In this document: piece by piece, positions 55,628 through 64,000 of the stretch | Layout: each line of letters begins with the position of its first letter | Position numbering within the stretch: the stretch's first letter is position 1 | Assembly (NCBI GenBank): GCA_947479915.1 | Contig: CANKAU010000006.1 | Coordinates: 1-64,000 of the forward strand | Source of the DNA: Chloroflexota bacterium | GTDB lineage: Bacteria; Chloroflexota; Dehalococcoidia; UBA2979 | DNA length: 64,000 nucleotides | Reading direction: 5' to 3' | Made by a program: the position numbers and the translations under genes | The notes under the pieces: generated by a model | The model's database searches: none | What the model saw: only the letters and a program-made list of their open reading frames with translations | Told to the model about the DNA's origin: nothing

Positions 55628-56979
55628 GCGGGCACCTCGACGGGGCGCTCGGTGCGGCCCCGGAAGACCAGGCGCACCGTGGAGCCCTCGAAGCCGAAGG
55701 CGGCGCGGATGCGGTTTTCCAGGAAACGCTGGTAGGAGAAGTGGACGATCGCCGGGTTGTTCACGAAGAACACGAAGGTCGGCGGCGAGACCGCGGCCTG
55801 CGTGACGTAGAGCACCTTGAGCTTCTGGCTGCGCACCGTGGGCGGGCCATGCTCGGCCATCGCGCGGTGGATGATGCGGTTCAGCTCGGACGTCGACACC
55901 CGGTGCTCGCGCACCTCGGCGACGTGCACGACGAGCTCGAGCAGGTCGCGGATGCCCTCGCCGGTCAGGGCGGAGGTGAACTGGATCGGCGCCCAGCCCA
56001 TGAACTGGTAGTGCGCATCGATCTGCGCGGCGAACTCCTGGCGACCGCTGCGGTCCTCGGCCAGGTCCCACTTGTTCACGACCAGGATGATGCCCTTGCC
56101 GTGCTCCAGCGCGTACCCGGCGATGTGCGTGTCCTGCGCGGTCAGCGGCTCGGTCTGGTCGATCACCAGCAGCACCACGTCCGCGCGATCCACGGCCTGC
56201 TCGGCGCGCTGCACGGAGTGACGCTCCACGCCACGTTCGATCTTGCCCTTGCGCCGGATGCCAGCCGTGTCGACCAGCAGCATCTCGTGGCCCTCGAAGT
56301 CGAACGGGGTGTCGATCGGGTCACGCGTGGTGCCCGGCACGTCCGACACAACGACGCGGTTCTCGCCGAGGATCGCGTTCGTGATCGAGGACTTGCCGAC
56401 ATTCGGACGCCCGACGATCGCGACGCGGATGCGCAGGTCGCCGCGCTCCGGGATCTCAGCGCCGGGAACCATGTCGAGGATCGCGTCCATCAGGTCGCCG
56501 ATCCCCTTGCCGTGGATCGCCGAGACCGCGAACGGCTCGCCCAGGCCCACCGCGTAGAGATCCATGATGTTCTGCTGGCCGGCGCGCGTGTCGGTCTTGT
56601 TGGCGACGAGCAGCACGGGCTGGTTCGCGCGGCGGAGCATCTCCGCGATCTCGTAGTCTGCGGCGGTCAGGCCGACGGCAGCGTCGACGACGAAGAGCAC
56701 CGCTTCCGCCTCGGCGAGTGCCTGCTGCACGCCCTGGCGGATCAGCGGGCCGAACGGATCGTCCTCGTCATCACCCAGGCCGCCCGTGTCGACGACGCGG
56801 ACGTGCTTCCCGTTCCAGTCGAACGAACCGTAGATACGGTCACGGGTGGTGCCGGGGAGATCCTCGACGAGGGCGCGGTTTGCGGAGGTGAGTCGGTTGA
56901 AGAGCGCCGACTTGCCCACGTTCGGACGCCCGACAATGGCAATGAGCGGTCCGGTGGAGAAGAGGTCAGGTGAGGTCAT
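55624..56979 (-). CDS. der: ribosome biogenesis GTPase Der
   Basis: Two G domains: GRPNVGKSALFNRL and GRPNVGKSSITNAI; NKTD and NKWD. Confidence 0.97.
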   Translation of the reverse strand: MTSPDLFSTGPLIAIVGRPNVGKSALFNRLTSANRALVEDLPGTTRDRIYGSFDWNGKHVRVVDTGGLGDDEDDPFGPLIRQGVQQALAEAEAVLFVVDAAVGLTAADYEIAEMLRRANQPVLLVANKTDTRAGQQNIMDLYAVGLGEPFAVSAIHGKGIGDLMDAILDMVPGAEIPERGDLRIRVAIVGRPNVGKSSITNAILGENRVVVSDVPGTTRDPIDTPFDFEGHEMLLVDTAGIRRKGKIERGVERHSVQRAEQAVDRADVVLLVIDQTEPLTAQDTHIAGYALEHGKGIILVVNKWDLAEDRSGRQEFAAQIDAHYQFMGWAPIQFTSALTGEGIRDLLELVVHVAEVREHRVSTSELNRIIHRAMAEHGPPTVRSQKLKVLYVTQAAVSPPTFVFFVNNPAIVHFSYQRFLENRIRAAFGFEGSTVRLVFRGRTERPVEVPA

Positions 56980-58250
56980 GGTGTCCCGATCGTAACCTCG
57001 ACGGTCGTGGACTGCACAAAACCGACGGTAATCCCCTCTGGGGTCTGGACGCGGACCGGCAGCGTGTAGGTGCCGCGGGTTCGTCCGCCGACGTCCACGG
57101 TCACCTTCACGTCTTCGGGCAGGAGGGCGTTCAGAGCCGGGATCGGGCCGTTGAGGACGACTTCGAGGGTGGGCGGCGCGAAGCGCGCGGTGAGCCCCTG
57201 CGGCACGTTCTGCGCCTGGATCCCGAAGGTCGTGCGCTGGGCGCCGCCCACCTGTGCGACGGTGACCGTGACGGTCGCCCTCGAGAGCCCGACGGCCGTC
57301 ACCCCCGCCGGGAGCGGGATCGCCAGCGACCGCGCGATGTCCGCGCGCGCTCCGGCGACATCCACGGCGGGCAGTGCGATGCGGTCGAGCGCCTGCAGCG
57401 CCTGCACCGCCCCCTGGATCTGCACCGTCGAGGGCGACGTGGTGACCGAGGAGACGCGGTAGCCCGTATCCGGCACACCCGTCACGTCCACGGTCAGCGG
57501 CACCGTGCGGACGATGGTGCTCTGGATCACCTGTACGCCGACCTTCACGGTCTTCGGGTCGATGCGCACGCCCCGGATCTCGCCGCCGCCCGCGCCGACG
57601 GGCTTCAGGTTCACGCCCGGCTCCACGCCGGCGGTGAGGCCCGTGACGTTGATCTCGGCGACTGCCTCGGAGACCAGCGCGACCAGCGACTCCGCGCCGC
57701 GCACCGTGACCGTGCTGGTCTGCGGGCTCATAGGGCCTAGCTCGTAGCCGATCGGCAGCTGGCCCACGGCGCGCGTGGTGACCGGCACCTTGTTCGTGAG
57801 CTGGTTCTCAAGGTTCACCGTGATCACGCGCGGGCTCGTGTCCACAACGCGCACGCCGCTGACGTCGACGACCTCGACCCGCAGCGGCACCTCCTGCGAT
57901 CGCGCGCCGAAGCCGTTGAGGTCGACGAACGCGCGGAAGTTCGCGGAGCTCAGCCGCTCCCAGCGGTCCGAGGCTGCCGCGACGCGCACCGTGATCGTCG
58001 GTAGCTGGTTCGCGACTGCCAACGACTCGCCGACGTTCACCGCCTCGACGGTGATCGGCTGCGGGAAGGCGTCGACCAGCGTCGGGTTCTCGGTGTCCGC
58101 CACGAACACCCACAGCGAAACGCCGAGGACGAGCGAGACCGCGAGCAGGCCCGGCGTCCGCCGCACGGCTCCGCGCACGCGCCGGTAGACCTCGACCGCC
58201 AGCTCCATCGCCTCCGAGCGACCACCCGTGCCGCGCCCAGACATGCTCAC
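56976..58250 (-). CDS. YbbR-domain protein (CdaR-like)
   Basis: N-terminal TM and YbbR-like repeats; directly downstream of cdaA. Confidence 0.87.
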   Translation of the reverse strand: MSMSGRGTGGRSEAMELAVEVYRRVRGAVRRTPGLLAVSLVLGVSLWVFVADTENPTLVDAFPQPITVEAVNVGESLAVANQLPTITVRVAAASDRWERLSSANFRAFVDLNGFGARSQEVPLRVEVVDVSGVRVVDTSPRVITVNLENQLTNKVPVTTRAVGQLPIGYELGPMSPQTSTVTVRGAESLVALVSEAVAEINVTGLTAGVEPGVNLKPVGAGGGEIRGVRIDPKTVKVGVQVIQSTIVRTVPLTVDVTGVPDTGYRVSSVTTSPSTVQIQGAVQALQALDRIALPAVDVAGARADIARSLAIPLPAGVTAVGLSRATVTVTVAQVGGAQRTTFGIQAQNVPQGLTARFAPPTLEVVLNGPIPALNALLPEDVKVTVDVGGRTRGTYTLPVRVQTPEGITVGFVQSTTVEVTIGTP

Positions 58251-59068
58251 GACGCGCGCCGGTCGCCGGTCGCGCCCGCCTCGCGCTCCACGAAGTCGAT
58301 GTCGAACAGGCGGTGCAGCTGCCGCAGCAGACGCGTCTCGTCGAGGTCGGGCACCATGCGCCCGTTGGAGCACAGCGACACGTCCCCGCGCTCCTCGGAG
58401 CAGACGATAACCACGGCGTCCGTGCGCTCGGTCAGGCCGACCGCGGAGCGATGTCGCATGCCGTACTCGGCGGGGAGCGGTGCCTCGGACAGCGGGAGCG
58501 TGCACCCCGCGGCGACGACGCGGTCGACGCGCACGACGACGGCGCCGTCATGCATCGGCGAGCGCTCGATGAAGAGGCTGAGCAGCAGTTCGACGGACAG
58601 CCCCGCGTCGAGGCGAATGCCGGTCTCGATGACGTCCTGCAGGCCCGTCTCGCGCTCAAGCACGATGAGGGCGCCCGTGTTCTCGCGCGCCATCTGCATC
58701 GCCGCGCGCACCACGATGTTGATCGAGCCCTCGTGCTCTCGACGGTGCAGCACGGACCGCAGGCCGGTGCGTCCCAGCCGCTCCAGCGCTCGGCGCAGTT
58801 CGGGCTGGAAGATGATCACCATCCCGACGAGGAGGCCCGTCACGGAGTTGCGGAGGATCCAGTTGATCATCCGCAGGTCGAACACCTGGCTCAGCACCAG
58901 CGCGCCGACCAGCACGAGCCCCACGCCTCGGAGCACCGTCATCGCCGCGGTGCCACGCACCAGCAGCAACAGCCAGTAGATCGAGCCGGAGACGATCAGG
59001 ATGTCGACCGCCGCGGAGACACCGAACCGCACGAAGACGTCACGCAGGACGGCCGGGATCTCGGGCAC
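58247..59068 (-). CDS. cdaA: diadenylate cyclase CdaA
   Basis: Three TM N-terminus, MHDGAVVV and GMRHRSAVG (DGA/RHR motifs). Confidence 0.96.
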   Translation of the reverse strand: MPEIPAVLRDVFVRFGVSAAVDILIVSGSIYWLLLLVRGTAAMTVLRGVGLVLVGALVLSQVFDLRMINWILRNSVTGLLVGMVIIFQPELRRALERLGRTGLRSVLHRREHEGSINIVVRAAMQMARENTGALIVLERETGLQDVIETGIRLDAGLSVELLLSLFIERSPMHDGAVVVRVDRVVAAGCTLPLSEAPLPAEYGMRHRSAVGLTERTDAVVIVCSEERGDVSLCSNGRMVPDLDETRLLRQLHRLFDIDFVEREAGATGDRRAS

Positions 59069-59146
59069 CGTGCGTCCTTACTCTCGCCAGTCGAGGTCCA
59101 CGCGTTCGGGGGAGCAGCCGGCGGGCCGGCCGACTCGAACTATAGG

Positions 59147-60109
59147 TCAGCGGCCGCCGAGGATACTCGCGAGCACGGCCTGCTGGGCGTGCATCCGGTT
59201 CTCCGCCTGCTCGAAGACCACGGAATTCGGCGACTCGATCGCCTCTTCGCTGATCTCCTCGCCGCGGTGGGCGGGCAGGTCGTGCATCACCAGCGCATCG
59301 GGCGGCGCGGCGGCGAGCAGCGCCATGTCGATCTGGTAGCCCGCGAAGTCCTCGGCGCGCTGCTCCGCCTCGTCCTCCTGGCCCATCGAGGCCCACACGT
59401 CGGCGTAGACGGCGGTCGCGCCGCGCACGGCCTCGTACGGGTCGCGCACCTGCACCACGCTGCCGCCGCCCTGCAGCGCGCGGGCCACCTCGATCGTCTC
59501 GTCGGGGAGCTCGTATCCGACCGGCGCGGCGACCACGAGGTCGATCCCCGTCATCACCGAGGCGTACGCGAGCGATCGCGCGACATTGTTGCCGTCTCCG
59601 ATGTAGGCGATCCGCAGCCCTCGCAACGAGCCGTAGCGCTCGCGCAGCGTCAGCACGTCGGCCAGCGCCTGGCACGGGTGCTCGTCGTCCGACAGCGCGT
59701 TCACCACCGGCACCGAGGCGTACTGCGCCAGCTCCAGCACCGTGTCATGGCCGTAGGTGCGGGCGGCGATGCCCTGCACCATCCTCGACAGCACGCGGGC
59801 GACGTCCTTCACGGGCTCGCGCGCGCCCATCTGCACTTCCATCGGCGACAGGTACAGCGCCCGCCCACCGAGGCGGTACATGGCCATCTCGAACGAGGTG
59901 CGCGTGCGCAGCGAGGGCTTCTCGAAGACGAGGGCGAGCGTCTGCCCGGCGAGCAGCGGGCTCGACCCGTCGCGCTTCATGCCGAGCGCCAGGTCAAGGA
60001 GACCCGACAGTTCGTCGGGGGAGAGATCGAGGACGGAGGTGAAGTCGCGGCCGAACACAGTGAGGCTCCGGGGCTGGGGTTCCGGTGGCACGACCGCATG
60101 GCTTCCCAC
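59147..60109 (-). CDS. argF: ornithine carbamoyltransferase
   Basis: FEKPSLRTRTSFEMAM, HPCQALADVLTL, HDLPAHRGEEIS; start approximate (GTG 60109). Confidence 0.93.
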   Translation of the reverse strand: MGSHAVVPPEPQPRSLTVFGRDFTSVLDLSPDELSGLLDLALGMKRDGSSPLLAGQTLALVFEKPSLRTRTSFEMAMYRLGGRALYLSPMEVQMGAREPVKDVARVLSRMVQGIAARTYGHDTVLELAQYASVPVVNALSDDEHPCQALADVLTLRERYGSLRGLRIAYIGDGNNVARSLAYASVMTGIDLVVAAPVGYELPDETIEVARALQGGGSVVQVRDPYEAVRGATAVYADVWASMGQEDEAEQRAEDFAGYQIDMALLAAAPPDALVMHDLPAHRGEEISEEAIESPNSVVFEQAENRMHAQQAVLASILGGR

Positions 60110-60188
60110 GTGACCGCGAACTCGCAGTATAGCCGCGCTGTTATGTAGCGGTACACCGCCCCGCCCGCGCCGCGCCTCAGCCGCTAGG

Positions 60189-60767
60189 ATGCGCGCGATG
60201 CCACCGCGACCATCGATCGCCCCGCTGCGTGCCCTGCTCACGCCGCTGCGTCTGCTGCAGGCGGCCCTCGTCGTCGCCTCGCTCGTGGCGCTGGGCGTCC
60301 TCGCGGCGCGCGAGCCCGCGACGACCGGCGTCGAGGTCGAGCGTCGCGACCCGGCGCCCGGCATCGACGAGATCCGAGTGCAGGTCGCGGGCGCCGTGCA
60401 CTCGCCCGGCGTGGTCATCGCGCGCCCCGGGGAGCGCGTCGCGGACGCGATCGCCCGCGCCGGCGGCGTGACGCCCGAGGCCGACACCGCCGCGATCAAC
60501 CTCGCCCGGCGCGTGCTCGACCAGGACCAGGTCGTGGTGCCGAAGATCGGCGCGGGCGCGTCGAGGCTCCTCGACCTCAACCGCGCCACGCAGGCGCAGC
60601 TCGAGGCGCTCCCCGGCATCGGCGCGGCGCGGGCGACCGCAATCCTCGCCGCGCGAGCGCAGGCGCCGTTCCGGAGCAGTGACGAACTCGTGGAGCGCGG
60701 GTTGATCAGCGCGGCGGTCTACGCTCAGGTCCGCGACCTCGTGGGCGTCGCGGTCGGCGATCGATGA
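60189..60767 (+). CDS. comEA: ComEA-family DNA-binding protein (SLBB + HhH)
   Basis: VQVAGAVHSPGVV SLBB, LNRATQAQLEALPGIGAARATAILAAR; start 60189 or 60198. Confidence 0.93.
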   Translation: MRAMPPRPSIAPLRALLTPLRLLQAALVVASLVALGVLAAREPATTGVEVERRDPAPGIDEIRVQVAGAVHSPGVVIARPGERVADAIARAGGVTPEADTAAINLARRVLDQDQVVVPKIGAGASRLLDLNRATQAQLEALPGIGAARATAILAARAQAPFRSSDELVERGLISAAVYAQVRDLVGVAVGDR

Positions 60768-63115
60768 TCCCCGCGGCGATCCTCGTCGCCTCGGCGTACG
60801 CCTCCGGCACGGCGCTTGGTGCGCTCCTCGGCGGGCCGTGGTGGCAGACGGCGCTGCTCGCCGGACTGCTGGCCCTCGCGGCGGCACTGCGCGCCCCGAA
60901 TCGTCGAGGCTGGGCCGTGCTGCTCGCCTGCGTCGCCATCGCCGCCGGCGGCCACGCGCGGTACCAGGCGGTGGCTGGCGTGCCGCCTCCAGCCCTCGCA
61001 TCGATCGAGGGCATGCGCGTCGTCACGGGAGTCGCGCGCGAGGACGCCCGATTCCGTGGCAGCCTCCAGCAGATCGACCTCGACGTGGAGACGATCGACG
61101 ACGCCCCGGCGCGCGGAGGGCTCCGGCTGCGCGTTCGCTCCGCGGACGCCCCGGTCCTGGCCGGCGAGCGCATCCGCTTCAACGGCCGCATCGAGCCGCT
61201 GCCCGACGAGCCCACGGACGCGAGCGCCTTCGACTACGCCGCCTACCTGCGCAGCCGCGAGGTGCACGCGATCGCGCAGTACCCCACGAGCTGGGAGCGC
61301 CTCGGACAGACCGGGGCGGGCTGGCAGAAGACGCTCCGCAGCCTCCACCGCCGCGCCGTCGAGGCGATCGGACGGACGCTACCGGAGCCTGAGGCCGCCC
61401 TCGCCGCGGGGGTCCTCGTCGGCGAGCGCGGCACGCTGCCCCCACGCGACGCCGAAGCGCTCCGCGTCACCGGGACGACGCACCTCGTGGTGGTCTCGGG
61501 CCAGAACATCGCGCAGATCCTCGGCGTGGCGATCGCGGCCCTCACCCTCGTCATGTCGAGGCGGCGCGCGGCGTTGCTGACGCTGTCGCTCCTGGGGCCG
61601 TACGTGCTGCTCGTCGGCGGCGACCCGCCCGTGGTGCGCGCGGCGATCATGTCGGTCGGCATCGCGCTGGCCTCGGTCACCGGTCGCCGCACGCCGGGCT
61701 GGGTCTACCTGCTCTACGCGGTGGCCACGATGCTCGCCGTCGACCCGCGCCTCGCGCGCGACATCGCGTTCCAACTGAGCGCGACGGCCACGGCGGGCGT
61801 GATGGTGATCGCCCCGCCGCTCCGCGACGCAGTCTTCGCGCGCCTCCCCCGCACCGCCGAGGGCTGGCGCGCGGCGTTCGTCGAGGCGGCTGCGACCGCG
61901 ACCGGCGCGGCACTGGCAGTGCTGCCCGTGCAGGCCGCGGCGTTCCACCGGCTGTCGCCGTGGTCGGTGCCCGCCAACGTCCTCGTCGCGCCGCTGTACG
62001 AGGCTTCCTTCGCGGTGGCGGCAGTCGCCGCGTGCGTCGGCTGGATCGCGCCCTTCGCGGGCGCGTTCGGCCTCGTGGCGCGGTTCGCGCCCATGGCGTT
62101 CCTTGCGCTCGTCCGCTTGCTCGCGCGGCTGCCCGGCGCGGACGTGCCGATCGAGGCGCCCCTGCTCATCGGGGCGCTGTTCTACGCCGCTCTGGGCCTC
62201 GGCACGTGGTGGCTCGCGCGGCGTGCTGCAGAGGGCGCACCGGCGCTCGCCCCCGGACACAGCAGCGGCCTCGCGGGCACCGTGGCGCTCGCCGCGACGG
62301 CGGGCGGCCTGTGGTTCGCGGTCCTAACGCCGCGCCCGGCGCTCGCCAGCGTGACCGTGCTCGACGTCGGGCAAGGCCTCGCCGTCCTCGTCGAGGATGC
62401 CGGTCGCCGCGTCCTCGTCGACGCCGGGCCGCCGGACGGCGCGGTGCTCCGCGCGCTGCCGCGCGTCGGCGCGGGCGGTGCCCTGGACCTCGTCGTCGTC
62501 AGCCACGCCGACGCGGACCACGCGGGCGGCGTGAGCGAGATCGCGCGGCGCCTCGGCACGACCGAGGTGCGTGCGGCACGTGGCGTCGAGATCCCCGGCG
62601 GGGTGCCGCACCAGGACATCGATATCGGCGATCGCATCCGCGTCTCGTCCCGCGTGACGATCGAGGTCCTCGGACCGCCGGTGGCCACCCTCCCCGCCGC
62701 GATCGACACGCGGAACGACGCCGGCCTCGTGCTGGTGGTGCGCGTCGGAGACCGGCGCATCCTGCTCCCCGCGGACATCGAGCGCGCCGGGGAGCAATGG
62801 CTCGTCGCCAGCGGGCTGGACCTGCGCGCCGATGCGATCGTGGTGCCGCACCACGGATCGACCACGTCGTCGACGCGAGCGTTCCTCGATGCCGTGCAGC
62901 CGCGCGTGGCGGTGGTCTCGGTCGGCGCGCGCAACCCCTACGGGCACCCGTCCGCTGAGGTGCTCGCGCGCTACGGAGCGACCGGGATGTACCGCACCGA
63001 CGAGTCGGGCGACGTGGCGCTGCGCTCGGACGGCGACCGGCTGTGGGTCGCGACTCAGCGCGCCCCCGTCGCGGTGCCGTCGCGCACACCGCGCACGACG
63101 GCTACGCCTCGCTAG
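60764..63115 (+). CDS. comEC: ComEC/Rec2 DNA internalisation protein
   Basis: Competence core (LVVVSGQNIAQILGVAI), MBL-like C-terminus (SHADADHAGG). Confidence 0.95.
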   Translation: MIPAAILVASAYASGTALGALLGGPWWQTALLAGLLALAAALRAPNRRGWAVLLACVAIAAGGHARYQAVAGVPPPALASIEGMRVVTGVAREDARFRGSLQQIDLDVETIDDAPARGGLRLRVRSADAPVLAGERIRFNGRIEPLPDEPTDASAFDYAAYLRSREVHAIAQYPTSWERLGQTGAGWQKTLRSLHRRAVEAIGRTLPEPEAALAAGVLVGERGTLPPRDAEALRVTGTTHLVVVSGQNIAQILGVAIAALTLVMSRRRAALLTLSLLGPYVLLVGGDPPVVRAAIMSVGIALASVTGRRTPGWVYLLYAVATMLAVDPRLARDIAFQLSATATAGVMVIAPPLRDAVFARLPRTAEGWRAAFVEAAATATGAALAVLPVQAAAFHRLSPWSVPANVLVAPLYEASFAVAAVAACVGWIAPFAGAFGLVARFAPMAFLALVRLLARLPGADVPIEAPLLIGALFYAALGLGTWWLARRAAEGAPALAPGHSSGLAGTVALAATAGGLWFAVLTPRPALASVTVLDVGQGLAVLVEDAGRRVLVDAGPPDGAVLRALPRVGAGGALDLVVVSHADADHAGGVSEIARRLGTTEVRAARGVEIPGGVPHQDIDIGDRIRVSSRVTIEVLGPPVATLPAAIDTRNDAGLVLVVRVGDRRILLPADIERAGEQWLVASGLDLRADAIVVPHHGSTTSSTRAFLDAVQPRVAVVSVGARNPYGHPSAEVLARYGATGMYRTDESGDVALRSDGDRLWVATQRAPVAVPSRTPRTTATPR

Positions 63116-63500
63116 GCTCGCCCGCCGCGCGCTTCGGCGGCATCTGCACCAGCGCCAGCAGCGCCATCTCGTCGCCGCGGTTGCCGAGGCGCCAGCCGCC
63201 TCGACCGGTCGTCTCCACACGGATCGCGTCGCCCACACCGAGGCGCGCGTCCTGCCCCGTGGAGTCCGTCACCACGATCTCGCCCGCGACCACAACGCCG
63301 AACGACGGCACCGCGCGATGGAACCCCGGCCGCGCGCCGACCTCGAAGCGCATGAGCATGACGCGCGAGGCGTCGCCCAGCACCGCGCCGCCCACGCCCT
63401 TGAAGTCGCCCGGCCCGTTCTCGAACGGCCAGTCGAAGAGGTCGTACGGCTCAAGGTGGGTCTTCCCCTCCTCGTCGGCGGTCAGTCGGTATGCGGCCAT
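63102..63500 (-). CDS. cupin-like protein
   Basis: GFHRAVPSFGVVVAGEIVVTDSTGQDARLGVGDAIRV. Confidence 0.75.
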   Translation of the reverse strand: MAAYRLTADEEGKTHLEPYDLFDWPFENGPGDFKGVGGAVLGDASRVMLMRFEVGARPGFHRAVPSFGVVVAGEIVVTDSTGQDARLGVGDAIRVETTGRGGWRLGNRGDEMALLALVQMPPKRAAGEPSEA

Positions 63501-63589
63501 GGTGTCTCCGGTGGTGCCGCTGCGGCGCTCAAGAGAGTGCGAGGGTAGCGTGTAGGATGCGTCCCGCGAAACGACGATAAGGAACCGAC

Positions 63590-64000
63590 ATGCCCGCACC
63601 CCAGCGCTCCTACGACCGCAGCACGCGCGAGGCGCGCCCGATCACCATCGAGCCCGGCGTGATGAAGCACGCGGAGGGCTCCGCGCTCATCTCCTTCGGC
63701 GACACGAAGGTGCTGTGCAGCGCGTCCGTGGAGCCTCGTGTGCCCGGCTGGCTGCGTGGCTCCGGGCAGGGCTGGGTGACCGCCGAGTACGGCATGCTCC
63801 CCCGCGCCACGAACACCCGCAACGAGCGCGAGGCCGCCCGAGGCAAGCAGGGTGGCCGCACGATGGAGATCCAGCGGCTGATCGGCCGCTCGCTCCGCGC
63901 GTGCATCGACGTGAAGATGCTGGGCGAGCAGACGATCACCCTCGACTGCGACGTCATCCAGGCGGACGGCGGCACGCGCACGGCCTCGATCACGGGCGCG
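63590..64000 (+). CDS. rph: ribonuclease PH (3'-truncated by window edge)
   Basis: [53 protein letters not shown]. Confidence 0.96.
   Translation, partial: MPAPQRSYDRSTREARPITIEPGVMKHAEGSALISFGDTKVLCSASVEPRVPGWLRGSGQGWVTAEYGMLPRATNTRNEREAARGKQGGRTMEIQRLIGRSLRACIDVKMLGEQTITLDCDVIQADGGTRTASITGA

Noticed and set aside
18276-63115. Full natural-competence locus
   Set aside because: comM, comEA and comEC are present but dispersed and no type IV pilus or comF/dprA genes occur in the window; competence cannot be concluded from this segment.
1-64000. Mobile elements, prophage, CRISPR-Cas, toxin-antitoxin or BGC
   Set aside because: No transposase, integrase, Cas, phage structural, TA or megasynthase motifs found; both tRNAs lack obvious flanking att duplications.

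Overview
This is a high-GC, gene-dense bacterial chromosome segment. Gene content and order fit a Chloroflexota/Dehalococcoidia-like genome, but that placement is inferred from recognised protein families only. I see no phage, transposase, CRISPR array or defence island. Recognisable blocks: carA(partial)-orf-carB-HAD-HAD-pyrK; NYN protein and Mrp ATPase; pyrD; tRNA-Pro(TGG); GAF sensor; two cyclophilin PPIases; tRNA-Arg(CCG); comM; relA/spoT; hisS; prfA-trmH-prmC; guaB3-like; metG-tatD-polyprenyl synthase; recO-recR-dnaX; ybeY; an 11-gene nuo operon; a DUF35/thiolase/PHP/MaoC/MaoC/SDR/SDR acyl-CoA cassette; GNAT-NUDIX-HEAT-gpsA-plsY-der-ybbR-cdaA; argF; comEA-comEC; rph(partial). The most interesting observations are: (1) a nuo operon, A-C-D-H-J-K-orf-L-M-N, with no nuoB, nuoI, nuoE, nuoF or nuoG; (2) a tiny translationally coupled ORF between nuoK and nuoL; (3) a thiolase-like protein lacking the usual C-terminal catalytic Cys, linked to DUF35, two MaoC and two SDR genes; (4) a 2H-phosphoesterase-like gene between carA and carB; (5) apparent leaderless promoters at hisS, relA, prfA, comEA and possibly metG; (6) a guaB3 leader in which one C-run can pair with either a hairpin arm or the RBS; (7) a recurrent GTCGAGG/CCTCGAC word that recruits rare Arg codons. 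No database or statistical computation was run.
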